This document shows positions 37,529 to 47,120 of a stretch of 64,000 nt of DNA, in pieces. The notes under the pieces are model-generated. The model saw only the letters and a program-made list of their open reading frames with translations, was not told where the DNA came from and ran no database searches. Source of the stretch: Photobacterium frigidiphilum (GTDB lineage Bacteria; Pseudomonadota; Gammaproteobacteria; Enterobacterales; Vibrionaceae); assembly GCF_003025615.1 (NCBI RefSeq), contig NZ_PYMJ01000004.1, positions 1 through 64,000 on the forward strand, written 5' to 3'. How positions within the stretch are numbered: position 1 is the stretch's first letter; each line of letters opens with the position of its first letter. Both the position numbers and the translations under genes were made by a program.

Positions 37529-39144
37529 AACAGCTTACAAATAATTATCGATTATTGAGCCGTTTATCTCATGGCTTTGTCCCTTTAATGATTACTGCGA
37601 TATTCATTCCCTTCATTATTTTGGCTGTTTTTGGTGCAGTGTCGTTGTTTGAAAAAGGGCAATGGCTGTTATTTTTAGGCTTATCAGCCGCGTTTTGTCT
37701 CGTTATCTTTTTGCCGTTTCTTTTTTTGAAACAAAGGGCGACGAAACAGCGCCTGTTTGAACAAGAGCAGTTTAAGCAAAAGCAAGCACAAGGCGGCTCA
37801 CAACAGAATACGTTAACTGATAACGACTTTGAGAAAGCCACTGTCGAACCTAATGCAGAATGGTCTGAGTTTGATCTTCAAGTGTGGAAAAAACTCAATA
37901 CGACTATTCAGCAGAAACTAGATAGCGATGATGAGTGGGGCAGTTTGCGTGAACATGGCTTCGAATTAGCCTCTCACGTTGCCCGCGAATATGCGCCCAA
38001 TGCTACCGCCCATGATTTAGCATTTACAGCACCAGAATTCTTATTGATGGTAGAAGAGGTAAGCCATCGTTATCGTCACTTCCTTAAAGAAAATATCCCA
38101 TTTTCAGAAAAAATAAAGCTAACCACTATCAAGCAAGGGTATGCACACAAAGACAAAATGGACACCGCGAAGAAAGCGTACGACGTCTATCGTATCTTTC
38201 GTGCCGTTACCCCTGCAGGTTGGATTGCCGAAGCCAGAAGTCAGATTGTTGGTCGGCTTTTTGATGAAGTGAGTATCGATGTACAACATCGCTTGAAGAA
38301 GACGCTGTTACAAGAAGTGGTTTCCGTGGCAATCGATTTATACAGTGGGCGGTTTAAAGCCAGAGACGCAGAGCTCGCAGAGAGTGACGTTGTCACTAAA
38401 GATCGTGCGCGAGTCGAACCTAATATTGAACCGTTGCGTGTTGCTGTTATCGGGCAAGTGAGTGCGGGTAAATCGTCAGTGGTGAATGCTGTGGTTGGTA
38501 GTATGGTGGCAGAAGTGAGTGCCATTCCTTCAACCGACAGTATTCATGTTCATAAATGCGAAGTCGAGGGTGTCGATCTGATCCATTTGCTCGATCTTCC
38601 TGGTATTGATGGCAATCCTAAAACAGAAGCTTTGATTGTTGATCAAATTGCTAACAGTGATCTTGTCTTTTGGGTACTCAAAGCCAATCAATCAGCCAGA
38701 ACATTAGACACTCATCTCAAAGCGGCGATTGATGAATTTTATACACAACCGAAAAACCGATCACGAAAAAAACCGCAGATATTGGCTTTGGTCAATCAAG
38801 TTGATCGCCTTCAGCCTGTGCAAGAGTGGCAACCACCTTACAACATAGAACAGCCAACAACAGCCAAAGCTAAAACCATTAAAGCCGCCGTTGAATATAA
38901 CCAAGAATTGTTATCTCCCGATCATATTATTCCGGTGTGCGTGAGTGAAAATAAAGCGGCATTTAACCTCGATGAAATAGGGGTGCTGTTACAATTTTCG
39001 TATGAAGATGGCGTTAATACACAGCTTAATCGTCGAAGAATTGAGGGTGATAAAACCGATTACCTCAATCAAGCGAAACGGCTTTTTAGTTTAAGTAAAG
39101 TGGCGTTTAAACAGTTAAGAGATGCCGATAAGCACTCTACTTGA
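37525..39144 (+). CDS. Membrane-anchored YeeP/YcjX-type GTPase
   Basis: 539 aa. Two N-terminal membrane helices (~18-40 and 47-68), an acidic linker, a helical middle part, and a G domain from about residue 308 with P-loop GQVSAGKSS, DLPGIDG (G3) and NQVD (G4). Function unknown. Start ATGA overlaps the stop of the preceding GTPase, so both are translated together and may act as a pair. Confidence 0.75.
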   Translation: MKQLTNNYRLLSRLSHGFVPLMITAIFIPFIILAVFGAVSLFEKGQWLLFLGLSAAFCLVIFLPFLFLKQRATKQRLFEQEQFKQKQAQGGSQQNTLTDNDFEKATVEPNAEWSEFDLQVWKKLNTTIQQKLDSDDEWGSLREHGFELASHVAREYAPNATAHDLAFTAPEFLLMVEEVSHRYRHFLKENIPFSEKIKLTTIKQGYAHKDKMDTAKKAYDVYRIFRAVTPAGWIAEARSQIVGRLFDEVSIDVQHRLKKTLLQEVVSVAIDLYSGRFKARDAELAESDVVTKDRARVEPNIEPLRVAVIGQVSAGKSSVVNAVVGSMVAEVSAIPSTDSIHVHKCEVEGVDLIHLLDLPGIDGNPKTEALIVDQIANSDLVFWVLKANQSARTLDTHLKAAIDEFYTQPKNRSRKKPQILALVNQVDRLQPVQEWQPPYNIEQPTTAKAKTIKAAVEYNQELLSPDHIIPVCVSENKAAFNLDEIGVLLQFSYEDGVNTQLNRRRIEGDKTDYLNQAKRLFSLSKVAFKQLRDADKHST

Positions 39145-39247
39145 GGTTGCTACTATAAAGGTTGTTACTATATATAACGTTAGCTGAGCAATGTGAATAT
39201 AGGCTGAATTATCCTTATTCACATTACTCTCTGAGGTTTTTCTTACG

Positions 39248-40231
39248 TTATCGTCTTTTTATCTTTCTTGGTACAACTTCAACACCAGTACGGTAGCGAC
39301 CTGCTGCAGCGTTGAGTGCTAACTCTAGGGCGTTGTCTGCAATTAGCTCAAACTGTTGGGGTAACGATTGAATTTTAATGGGTAAAAAATCCAATAAGCG
39401 GTTGTCACCGAATGTCGCTAAATGAATTTTTGACATCAATTCGGGATTCGCCAGTAAGCAATCAAGAATGCCTTCAAATAGAGTATAAGAGGTGGCGAGA
39501 ATCGCATCAGGGAAGTGTCCTGAATCAATCCATTGTTGCACCTGTTTTTGCCCTTGTTCTTGGCTGAAATGATCGCCATAAGCAATGTGCATGGTGATAT
39601 CTGGCTGATGACGACGAATCGCGGTCAAAAAACCTTGCTCACGTTCTTTCGATACACCTAACTCAGGTACGGCTCCTACCAGCCCAATACTATTCACACC
39701 TTTATTGAGAAGGGTCTGAGTAAGCTCAAATGCTCCCTCTAAATCTTCACTGATTACACTAGCAAAGATTTCATCGTCTAACGCACGGTCGAGTGCAATA
39801 ACGGGTACGCCGCCAGTTTGAATGCGTGGATAAAACGCATTATCAGCAGGAAGCACACTGGCGACAAGCAGCGCATCGATACGACGGCTTAACAGTGTTT
39901 CTGCAACTTTCATTTCTGTATCAGGATCATCATCAGAACACGAGATGATCAATTGATAGCCTGCTTTACGCGCATTTCTTTCGAGCAATTTCGCTAATTT
40001 GGCATAACTGCTGTTTTCTAGATCGGGAATAATTAAACCAAACGACCGGCTACTGCCTGCACGAAGAGAGGTAGCAGCGTGATCTGGGCGAAAGTTATGT
40101 TCATTAACAACAGCCATTACCTTTACTTGTGTTTTTTCACTGATCCGATATTTGCTAGCTTTACCATTAATGACATAGCTAGCTGTTGTGCGAGATACAC
40201 CAGCCAATTTTGCAATTTCATCTAACGTCAT
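39248..40231 (-). CDS. cra: Catabolite repressor/activator Cra (FruR)
   Basis: 327 aa LacI-family regulator: N-terminal helix-turn-helix MTLDEIAKLAGVSRTTASYVING, the Cra-type SKYRISEKTQ linker, then the sugar-phosphate binding domain. It is divergent to fruBKA, with three Cra operators in the shared intergenic region, so it should repress fruBKA and itself until fructose-1-phosphate appears. Confidence 0.93.
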   Translation of the reverse strand: MTLDEIAKLAGVSRTTASYVINGKASKYRISEKTQVKVMAVVNEHNFRPDHAATSLRAGSSRSFGLIIPDLENSSYAKLAKLLERNARKAGYQLIISCSDDDPDTEMKVAETLLSRRIDALLVASVLPADNAFYPRIQTGGVPVIALDRALDDEIFASVISEDLEGAFELTQTLLNKGVNSIGLVGAVPELGVSKEREQGFLTAIRRHQPDITMHIAYGDHFSQEQGQKQVQQWIDSGHFPDAILATSYTLFEGILDCLLANPELMSKIHLATFGDNRLLDFLPIKIQSLPQQFELIADNALELALNAAAGRYRTGVEVVPRKIKRR

Positions 40232-40331
40232 GATGAGTTCTTATCGTTTGCTTATAATAGAGATTAAAAAGAGATCTGTGCGCTTGATCATATAATCGCA
40301 AATGATCCTTTATAGAACAATTGCAATCATA

Positions 40332-40347
40332 GCTGAAACGATTCAGT
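40332..40347. promoter_or_regulatory. Cra operator 1
   Basis: GCTGAAACGATTCAGT contains the core TGAAACGATTCA of the Cra/FruR consensus (TGAATCG.TTCA type). Nearest of the three sites to cra itself. Confidence 0.8.
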
Positions 40348-40353
40348 ATGTCT

Positions 40354-40369
40354 GCTGAAAGGTTTCAGC
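40354..40369. promoter_or_regulatory. Cra operator 2
   Basis: GCTGAAAGGTTTCAGC: perfect arms GCTGAAA/TTTCAGC around GG. Seven bases from operator 1. Confidence 0.75.
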
Positions 40370-40420
40370 AAAGCTCTAAAATGTTAAGTGGCTTTACTGA
40401 AACTTTTAATTTCACCAAAT

Positions 40421-40436
40421 GCTGAAACGATTCAGC
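40421..40436. promoter_or_regulatory. Cra operator 3
   Basis: GCTGAAACGATTCAGC, a palindrome with perfect 7-base arms and the best match of the three. It lies about 139 bases before the fruB start, likely at the fruBKA promoter. Confidence 0.82.
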
Positions 40437-40574
40437 TTTTAGGTTGAAGTAGTAATTTATAATTATACGACGTGTCGATGGGCATTTTAACTGGGTATGA
40501 ATAGAGACTTTTACCTCAGTGATTAGCGCTTAATCAGACAAATAGAAGACAGAAAATACCAGTGGAGTGAATAC

Positions 40575-41693
40575 ATGTTGTCACTATCTAAAAACGATAT
40601 TCAGTTAAAGCAAACCGCGACCAATAAAGAAGATGCGATTAAAGCATTAGCAGCAAGCCTTGAAACACAAGGGCTAGTAGAAGCTGGGTATGTGAATGGC
40701 ATGCTTGCACGTGAAGCGCAGAACTCCACATTTTTAGGTAACGGTATCGCGATTCCACACGGTACAACAGATACTCGCAGTTTGGTGAAGCAGACAGGCG
40801 TGAAAGTGCATCATTTCCCACAAGGTGTTAACTGGGGTAATGGCAAAACGGTTTATTTAGCGATTGGTATTGCCGCGAAATCTGATGAACATCTTGGTAT
40901 TTTGAAGCAGCTAACGAAAGTGCTTTCAGCTGATGGCGTTGAAGATAAATTAAAAAATTGCGAGAGTGAAAGTGGCATCATTTCTATCTTAAATGGTGAA
41001 GCGCAACTAGAAGCTGAATTTGATACAGAGCTTGTTCAATTGGCATTTCCAGCTACAGATTTGATTCAACTAACAGCGGTTGCGGCTGGGCTTATTAAGA
41101 ATCGCCAGTTTGCAGGTAATGGCTGTGTAGCAGATGCGATTGCAACAGGTGCTACGCATTTAGGGCAGGGAATTTGGTTGGCAAAAAGTAACCAAGATGT
41201 GTCACGTACTGCACTGTCTTTTGTTACTCCTACTGTGGCGTTTGAAGAGAATGGTCAAGCCGTTAAAGGTTTGATTATGGTGGCAGCGTGTAACAGCGCA
41301 CATGTATCAAATTTGGGCTTTATAACGCAGCTTGTCTATACAGCGCAAGCCGACAAGTTGGCAAGTGCAGATGCTGAAAAAGTGGTGTCTTTACTGACTC
41401 AAGAAACCTTAGAAGGCTCTACAGCATCGTTCAAAATTCGTAATTCACATGGCTTACATGCTCGCCCTGGTGCGATGTTAGTGAGTGTCGCGAAGAAATT
41501 TACCTCCGCTATTCAGGTGGTTAATCTTAACGGTGAAGGCAAACCTGCGAATGCGAAAAGCTTGATGAAAGTGATTGCACTGGGTGTGAAATGTGGACAC
41601 GAACTGCAATTTACCGCTCAAGGTGATGACGCTGAACTTGCACTTGAATCGATTGGTCAAGCAATTGCAGATGGTTTAGGAGAGGGTAAATAA
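40575..41693 (+). CDS. fruB: Fructose PTS diphosphoryl transfer protein FruB (EIIA-HPr)
   Basis: 372 aa fusion: EIIA-Fru domain with the phosphorylated His in AIPHGTTDT (~62), a middle domain, and a C-terminal HPr-like domain with NSHGLHARPGAMLV (active His near 300). It passes phosphate from EI to FruA. ATG with GGAG upstream. First gene of fruBKA; overlaps or abuts fruK. Confidence 0.95.
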   Translation: MLSLSKNDIQLKQTATNKEDAIKALAASLETQGLVEAGYVNGMLAREAQNSTFLGNGIAIPHGTTDTRSLVKQTGVKVHHFPQGVNWGNGKTVYLAIGIAAKSDEHLGILKQLTKVLSADGVEDKLKNCESESGIISILNGEAQLEAEFDTELVQLAFPATDLIQLTAVAAGLIKNRQFAGNGCVADAIATGATHLGQGIWLAKSNQDVSRTALSFVTPTVAFEENGQAVKGLIMVAACNSAHVSNLGFITQLVYTAQADKLASADAEKVVSLLTQETLEGSTASFKIRNSHGLHARPGAMLVSVAKKFTSAIQVVNLNGEGKPANAKSLMKVIALGVKCGHELQFTAQGDDAELALESIGQAIADGLGEGK

Positions 41694-42724
41694 TGATGGA
41701 TACGACGGCTACAACTACAACTATAGCGACAGGCGTAATTAAGCCTAAAGTCGTTACTGTTACGTTAAACCCAGCATTGGATTTAACGGGCAGTTTAGAT
41801 TCATTGTCCCTTGGCACCGTTAATGTTGTGAACAAAGGTAGCCTTCATCCTGCAGGCAAAGGCGTTAACGTAGCAAAAGTGCTGGCTGAATTAGGTGCAG
41901 ATGTAACGGTTACGGGGCTATTAGGTGCCGATAACCAAGAACCTTTCTGCCAATTGTTTGAAGACATTGGCGCGACAGACAAGTTTATTCGTGTAAAGGG
42001 TGCTAGCCGCATTAATGTAAAACTTGTTGAAAGTACGGGAAAAGTCAGTGACATCAATTTTCCGGGTGTTGCTGTATCACAAGATGATATTAGTCGATTT
42101 GAACAGACGTTATTTGAATTAGCGAAAACACACGACGTATTTGTAATTGCAGGCAGTTTACCAGCAGGCATTACACCTGAATTATGTGCCGATTGGATCG
42201 CACGTTTACATCAAGAAGGCAAAAAGGTGCTTTTTGATAGCAGTAAAGCAGCATTGGTCGCTGGCTTTAGCAAGAACCCGTGGTTAGTTAAGCCTAATGA
42301 TGAAGAACTTGCACAGTGGGCGGGTCGAGAGTTAACAACGGAACACGATTTTACAGAGGTTGCAGAACAACTGGCTGAACAAGGTATCGCTAATGTAGTG
42401 GTTTCTTTAGGGGCAGACGGTGTGATGTGGCTGAATAATGAAGGCTGGTTACGTTCGCAACCACCGAAAATGCAGGTTGTTAGTACCGTTGGTGCTGGTG
42501 ACACGCTGGTGGCTGGAATGTGCTGGGGACATATCAATAAGTGGTCGAAACAAGAAACTCTTCGTTTCGCAACTGCGCTTTCTGCTTTAGCTGTCAGCCA
42601 AGTTGGTGTAGGCGTTGAAGACATTAACGCGGTGAATGCGATGAAAGAAAGAGTCACTATTTCTGGTTGTGTACTTGCAAGTACAAACGAACTGGATAAT
42701 TCAATTAATAATGTGAAGTGCTAA
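41693..42724 (+). CDS. fruK: 1-phosphofructokinase FruK
   Basis: 343 aa PfkB-family kinase converting fructose-1-phosphate to fructose-1,6-bisphosphate. HPAGKGVNVAKVL near the start and GAGDTLVAGM (catalytic Asp) near residue 267 define it. Two adjacent ATG codons overlap the fruB stop; the N-terminal Thr-rich dozen residues is an addition relative to E. coli FruK. Confidence 0.95.
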   Translation: MMDTTATTTTIATGVIKPKVVTVTLNPALDLTGSLDSLSLGTVNVVNKGSLHPAGKGVNVAKVLAELGADVTVTGLLGADNQEPFCQLFEDIGATDKFIRVKGASRINVKLVESTGKVSDINFPGVAVSQDDISRFEQTLFELAKTHDVFVIAGSLPAGITPELCADWIARLHQEGKKVLFDSSKAALVAGFSKNPWLVKPNDEELAQWAGRELTTEHDFTEVAEQLAEQGIANVVVSLGADGVMWLNNEGWLRSQPPKMQVVSTVGAGDTLVAGMCWGHINKWSKQETLRFATALSALAVSQVGVGVEDINAVNAMKERVTISGCVLASTNELDNSINNVKC

Positions 42725-42745
42725 CACGGATATGAGGGTATCAAC

Positions 42746-44485
42746 ATGAAAATTGCAATCGTAACAGCTTGCCCTAGTGGCATTGCCAACAGCGTAATTG
42801 CTGCTGGCTTATTAGAAAAAGCAGCAGCAGAGCTTAAATGGAATGCTGACATTGAGTGTCAGTCAACCGTTACAGCTTCTACATCACTAACAACAGAACA
42901 AATTAAAGCGGCAGACTACATTGTTATTGCAGCGAGCACTGCGGTTGACACATCACGTTTTGCGGGTAAAAAAGTTTATCAATCAGCAGTATCTGCCTGT
43001 TTCTCGGATCCTAAAGCCTATTTAGAACTTGCTGTTGATAAGGCCGCTGTGTTGTCAGCATCTGAACTAAAAAATGCAGAGGCTGCTGTTAGTAATACAT
43101 CTGGAAAGAAGAAGATTGTTGCTATTACAGCGTGTCCTACTGGTGTGGCACACACGTTCATGGCGGCTGAGGCGCTTGAGCAAGAAGGCCAGCGCCAAGG
43201 TCACGATATTAAAGTTGAAACTCGTGGGTCGGTTGGTGCTAAAAACCAATTAACCGATGAAGAAATTGCAGCTGCTGATCTTGTGATCATTGCCGCTGAT
43301 ATCGAAGTGGATTTAGCCCGCTTTGATGGTAAAAAGCTGTATAAAACAAGCACAGGTTTAGCACTGAAGAAAACGAAGCAAGAAATGGACAAAGCCTTTT
43401 CAAGTGCATCGGTATACAAGCATGAAGCGGGCAGTGCATCTTCTAGCGCTCAGAATCAAGAAAAAACAGGTGCCTATAAACACCTTATGACGGGTGTTTC
43501 GCACATGTTGCCACTGGTTGTTGCAGGTGGTTTATCTATTGCTCTCTCTTTTGTTTTTGGTATTGAAGCCTTTAAAGAAGAAGGCACATTAGCAGCGGCA
43601 TTAATGACAATTGGTGGTGGTTCAGCCTTCGCACTAATGGTTCCAGTGCTTGCCGGCTTTATTGCTTTCTCTATTGCTGATCGCCCAGGTTTAGCTCCTG
43701 GTTTAATTGGCGGTATGTTAGCGAGTTCAACGGGGGCTGGTTTCCTTGGCGGTATTGTTGCAGGTTTCCTTGCTGGTTACAGTGCGAAGTTCTTAGCCGA
43801 TAAAGTGAAGCTACCGCAATCGATGGAAGCACTTAAACCAATACTGATTATTCCGCTTGTTGCGAGTTTAATCACGGGTTTAATCATGATTTACGTTGTT
43901 GGTGGCCCTGTTGCTGCAGCAATGACGGGTTTAACCGAATTCTTGAATAACATGGGTTCTGCCAACGCGGTACTGCTGGGTATTATTCTTGGCTGTATGA
44001 TGTGTTTCGACCTTGGTGGCCCAGTAAACAAAGCGGCATATACATTTGGTGTGGGTCTATTAGCGTCACAAACTTATGCACCAATGGCAGCAGTAATGGC
44101 TGCGGGTATGGTACCTGCGATGGGTATGGGTTTAGCCACATTCCTTGCGAAACGTAAGTTTAACTCAAGCGAATCAGAAGCGGGTAAAGCATCATTTGTA
44201 TTAGGTCTTTGCTTTATCTCTGAAGGTGCAATTCCTTTCGCAGCTCGCGATCCAATGCGTGTAATCCCATGTTGTATGGCAGGCGGTGCGTTAACAGGTG
44301 CATTGTCGATGCTATTTGGTGCGCAACTAATGGCACCACACGGTGGTCTGTTTGTTCTGCTTATTCCAAATGCGATTAGCCCAGCACTTATGTATTTAGT
44401 GGCGATTGCGGCAGGTACATTGGTAACAGGTATTAGCTATGCGGTCTTGAAAAAATCAGACCAAGAGCAATTAGCAACAGCATAG
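42746..44485 (+). CDS. fruA: Fructose PTS transporter FruA (EIIB'BC)
   Basis: 579 aa. A degenerate IIB' domain (TACPSGIANS), a full IIB domain with the phosphorylated Cys in TACPTGVAHTFMA (~130), and the membrane IIC domain from about 245 with MCFDLGGPVNKAAY and EGAIPFAARDP. It takes up fructose with formation of fructose-1-phosphate. Last gene of the Cra-controlled operon. Confidence 0.95.
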   Translation: MKIAIVTACPSGIANSVIAAGLLEKAAAELKWNADIECQSTVTASTSLTTEQIKAADYIVIAASTAVDTSRFAGKKVYQSAVSACFSDPKAYLELAVDKAAVLSASELKNAEAAVSNTSGKKKIVAITACPTGVAHTFMAAEALEQEGQRQGHDIKVETRGSVGAKNQLTDEEIAAADLVIIAADIEVDLARFDGKKLYKTSTGLALKKTKQEMDKAFSSASVYKHEAGSASSSAQNQEKTGAYKHLMTGVSHMLPLVVAGGLSIALSFVFGIEAFKEEGTLAAALMTIGGGSAFALMVPVLAGFIAFSIADRPGLAPGLIGGMLASSTGAGFLGGIVAGFLAGYSAKFLADKVKLPQSMEALKPILIIPLVASLITGLIMIYVVGGPVAAAMTGLTEFLNNMGSANAVLLGIILGCMMCFDLGGPVNKAAYTFGVGLLASQTYAPMAAVMAAGMVPAMGMGLATFLAKRKFNSSESEAGKASFVLGLCFISEGAIPFAARDPMRVIPCCMAGGALTGALSMLFGAQLMAPHGGLFVLLIPNAISPALMYLVAIAAGTLVTGISYAVLKKSDQEQLATA

Positions 44486-44514
44486 AATATAGTGTGTAAG
44501 TAATATCTAAAAAG

Positions 44515-44558
44515 CCTCAGATAATCTATTAATCATTAATAGTATCTGAGGTTTTTTT
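44515..44558 (+). terminator. rho-independent terminator of fruBKA
   Basis: CCTCAGATA (44515-44523) pairs with TATCTGAGG (44543-44551), followed by a run of T. Confidence 0.85.
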
Positions 44559-44947
44559 ATGCGCATTGATAATATCAATAACATACTAGTAACGTTATAG
44601 GGGCGTAATAAAATGATATGTTTAAGCTCCATACATCAGCTCTGTTTATGTATGGCTTTTGAAGGGAAGTATTTAACATCTTCATTTTATAATTATATCC
44701 ATAAAAATAATAGCTTATGCATTAATGTCAATGTGAATAATGGAGTTAATGTTAGTTGTTATTATGTCTCTTACGAAAAAAGAGAGAATTATACGTTTCG
44801 TGTGAAATATGTTCAGGTTAGGTTTGTTGGTTGTTAAATGTATGTTTTCATTGTATTTAATTATTGATTTTTATGCTCTAAAAGTAAGATCCAGTGCAAG
44901 TTTTTTAAAACTGAGAATACCTTCTAAACAACTTAATCGTATAGTAA

Positions 44948-44977
44948 ATGGCTAGTGCAATTAATTGCACTAGCCAT
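44948..44977. promoter_or_regulatory. 30-bp perfect palindrome of unknown role
   Basis: The segment reads ATGGCTAGTGCAATT followed by its exact reverse complement, with no spacer. It ends 38 bases before the start of the small gene at 45016. It could be an operator for a dimeric regulator or a cruciform/terminator; no T-run follows. Confidence 0.7.
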
Positions 44978-45015
44978 ATTAGTAAAGGTAAGTGATTTTT
45001 CTTTTAAGGAGATAT

Positions 45016-45411
45016 ATGGAAATATTAGCCGCATCCTCAAAAAAAGAAAATGTAGTGTTTGATTACACGTTATTCTTATCTGCGTCTTGTAAGCATCGAT
45101 TCACTTTTTTAGATGCGATAAAAGCGTGTATACCTGCGTTTGAGATATCATGGAGGTCATCTCTACCTAGCGGGTTAAGTGTTTCTGAACAGTTGCAAAT
45201 GCAAGCATTAAAAGTGCTTTCTACCAATGTGAGTGATGCCAGTAATCTTGTGCGTTTGTTGCGCTTAGCGCGCTCAGAACATATTGATGAGATTGTGATT
45301 TCTTTGCCATATTCTTTGGATGAAGAACAATTACGATTAATTGAAGAGAAGTCGGGGTGTCACATTGGGTTTATTGAAGACAATAGCGAACAGTTAAGAG
45401 TGAGTATTTAA
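45016..45411 (+). CDS. Uncharacterised 131-aa protein
   Basis: 131 aa from ATG 45016, chosen because AAGGAGA lies just upstream; the open frame begins 24 bases earlier without a site. Soluble, mixed alpha/beta, with ISLPYSLDEEQLRLIEEKSGCHIGFIED in the C-terminal half. No family recognised. It stands alone between the palindrome and a terminator, so it is a real transcription unit. Confidence 0.7.
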   Translation: MEILAASSKKENVVFDYTLFLSASCKHRFTFLDAIKACIPAFEISWRSSLPSGLSVSEQLQMQALKVLSTNVSDASNLVRLLRLARSEHIDEIVISLPYSLDEEQLRLIEEKSGCHIGFIEDNSEQLRVSI

Positions 45412-45452
45412 TACCACGATCTAACACTAAATCTGCATTTGTAGATAAAAGA

Positions 45453-45478
45453 AAAGCCAGTTGTAAGCTGGCTTTTTT
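45453..45478 (+). terminator. rho-independent terminator
   Basis: AAGCCAG, short loop, CTGGCTT and T run. Between two convergent genes. Confidence 0.85.
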
Positions 45479-45514
45479 GTGTCTGCTATTTTAGAACGAG
45501 TAAAATTAACAGAA

Positions 45515-46921
45515 TTATAAGATACCCGTCCAAAGCATACCGACTGCAAAACAAGCAGCAACGGTTAGCACACCAGCCGCCGCTTTTTCTTTCCCAATGA
45601 ATACTTTTACGCCTTGTTCGCGTTTAGCTTTGACGTAGAAATACAAACCAGGGAGGTAAAGTAATGCAGAAAGTAGCAGGTAATTTAAGCCCGAAGCATA
45701 TAGAAGCCATAAGCCGTAACTACTTGCACAAATCCCAACAAATAACAGCGAACCGCGATTTTTAGTCTGGATAGCTAATTGCAATGTATATGCACCAACT
45801 AAGAAATAAGGCACTAAGATCATTTCAGAAGCGATGGCCAGTAGGGTGTCATACGTTCCCCCTGCGTACATCACGAAAAACAATGAAACTTGAATGCAGA
45901 CGTTAGTTAATAAAAGGGATTTTACAGGGCTTCCCGCTTTATTTTGAGTGGTAAAGCATTTAGGGAACATCTTATCTTTAGCGGCAAGATAGGGCGCTTC
46001 AGAGGCTAATACAGTCCAGCTTAAGAATGCTCCGCATACTGAAATTAACAAACCACAGCCAATAATAATCCCACCCCAAGGGCCTAAGATATGCGTGAGC
46101 ACTTGTGCCATTGATGGGTTGTGATAAGTCGCTAACTCTTGAGTGGTAATAACCCCCATAGAAAGCAGCGTCACAAGTACATAAATAGATAAAGCAGTTA
46201 ATAGGCCAAGAATGGTTGCTCTACCAATATCTCGACGGTGTCTTGCTCGGCTTGAAACAACCACAGCGCCTTCAATACCAATGAATACCCAGACAGTAAT
46301 TAGCATGGTACTTTTTACTTGAGAAAGTAGATCATGCTCTTCACCAAAATGAAGCCCAGTAAAATCAAAAATAAAGGTGTCCCACTTAAATGCTACAAAG
46401 GCAAAAGCAATAAACATAAAGAGGGGAACAAGTTTAGCGATGGTTGTTACCATATTAATAATGGCAGCAGTTTGAATACCACGAAGTACTAAGGCGTGTA
46501 CAAGCCATAATAAAATGGAGGAGCCCGCAACAGCAAGCCAGGTATTTCCTTCGCCAAATAAAATCATATCAGGTTGATCGAAAAACATACCTAGCGTGCT
46601 GAAGACAATCACTAAATAAGAAACGTTGGCAAGCATTGCGCTTAACCAATAGCCCCATGCAGAACAGAAGCCTACGAAGTCACCAAAACCTGCTTGGGCG
46701 TAACCAAAAACGCCACTTTCGATTTCTGGTTTTAAGTGGGAAAGATGTTGGAAAGCGAGGGCGAGAAAAATCATGCCTACACCTGTAATGCTCCAACCAA
46801 TCATTACAGCTGCTGGGCTAGCCACTGAAGCCATGTTTTGAGGAAGGCTAAAGACGCCCGCACCAATCATAGACCCTATTACCAGTGCGGTCATCGCACC
46901 TAAACCAAGTTTATTATCCAA
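45515..46921 (-). CDS. Basic amino acid/polyamine antiporter of the APC family (ArcD-like)
   Basis: 468 aa, twelve helices. N-terminal MTALVIGSMIGAGVFSLPQNMA is the APC motif, and VFIGIEGAVVVSSRARHRRDIG is typical of the arginine:ornithine/lysine antiporter branch (ArcD/LysI-like). TTG start at 46921 as written; no ATG fits. No arc deiminase genes are adjacent, so substrate is open. Confidence 0.82.
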   Translation of the reverse strand: MDNKLGLGAMTALVIGSMIGAGVFSLPQNMASVASPAAVMIGWSITGVGMIFLALAFQHLSHLKPEIESGVFGYAQAGFGDFVGFCSAWGYWLSAMLANVSYLVIVFSTLGMFFDQPDMILFGEGNTWLAVAGSSILLWLVHALVLRGIQTAAIINMVTTIAKLVPLFMFIAFAFVAFKWDTFIFDFTGLHFGEEHDLLSQVKSTMLITVWVFIGIEGAVVVSSRARHRRDIGRATILGLLTALSIYVLVTLLSMGVITTQELATYHNPSMAQVLTHILGPWGGIIIGCGLLISVCGAFLSWTVLASEAPYLAAKDKMFPKCFTTQNKAGSPVKSLLLTNVCIQVSLFFVMYAGGTYDTLLAIASEMILVPYFLVGAYTLQLAIQTKNRGSLLFVGICASSYGLWLLYASGLNYLLLSALLYLPGLYFYVKAKREQGVKVFIGKEKAAAGVLTVAACFAVGMLWTGIL

Positions 46922-47120
46922 AATAAAATCCGGTGTATATAACTATAGGGCGTAGATAATAAAGCATTTCATTGTGCTTTTTTGATAATTTTCAGAAATT
47001 ATGTGACATTGATTAACTTAATAGCAGTGGATAACCCTTTTCATTGCTACAGATCAAAAATTTAATCAGATATTTTGATTAAACAACAACACTATTCGTT
47101 TTTTTAGCATTTATCGCGAA

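Larger units (their letters stand above)
44486..45015. other. 530-base intergenic region: fru terminator and a long palindrome
   Basis: The left part carries the fruA terminator; the right part a 30-bp perfect palindrome. Between them the sequence is very AT-rich with a 74-codon open frame (44613-44837) that has no ribosome binding site and poor composition, which I do not call as a gene. Confidence 0.5.

Noticed and set aside
44613..44837. 74-codon open frame between fruA and the 131-aa gene
   Set aside because: No ribosome binding site, biased composition driven by AT-rich sequence, no recognisable motif.
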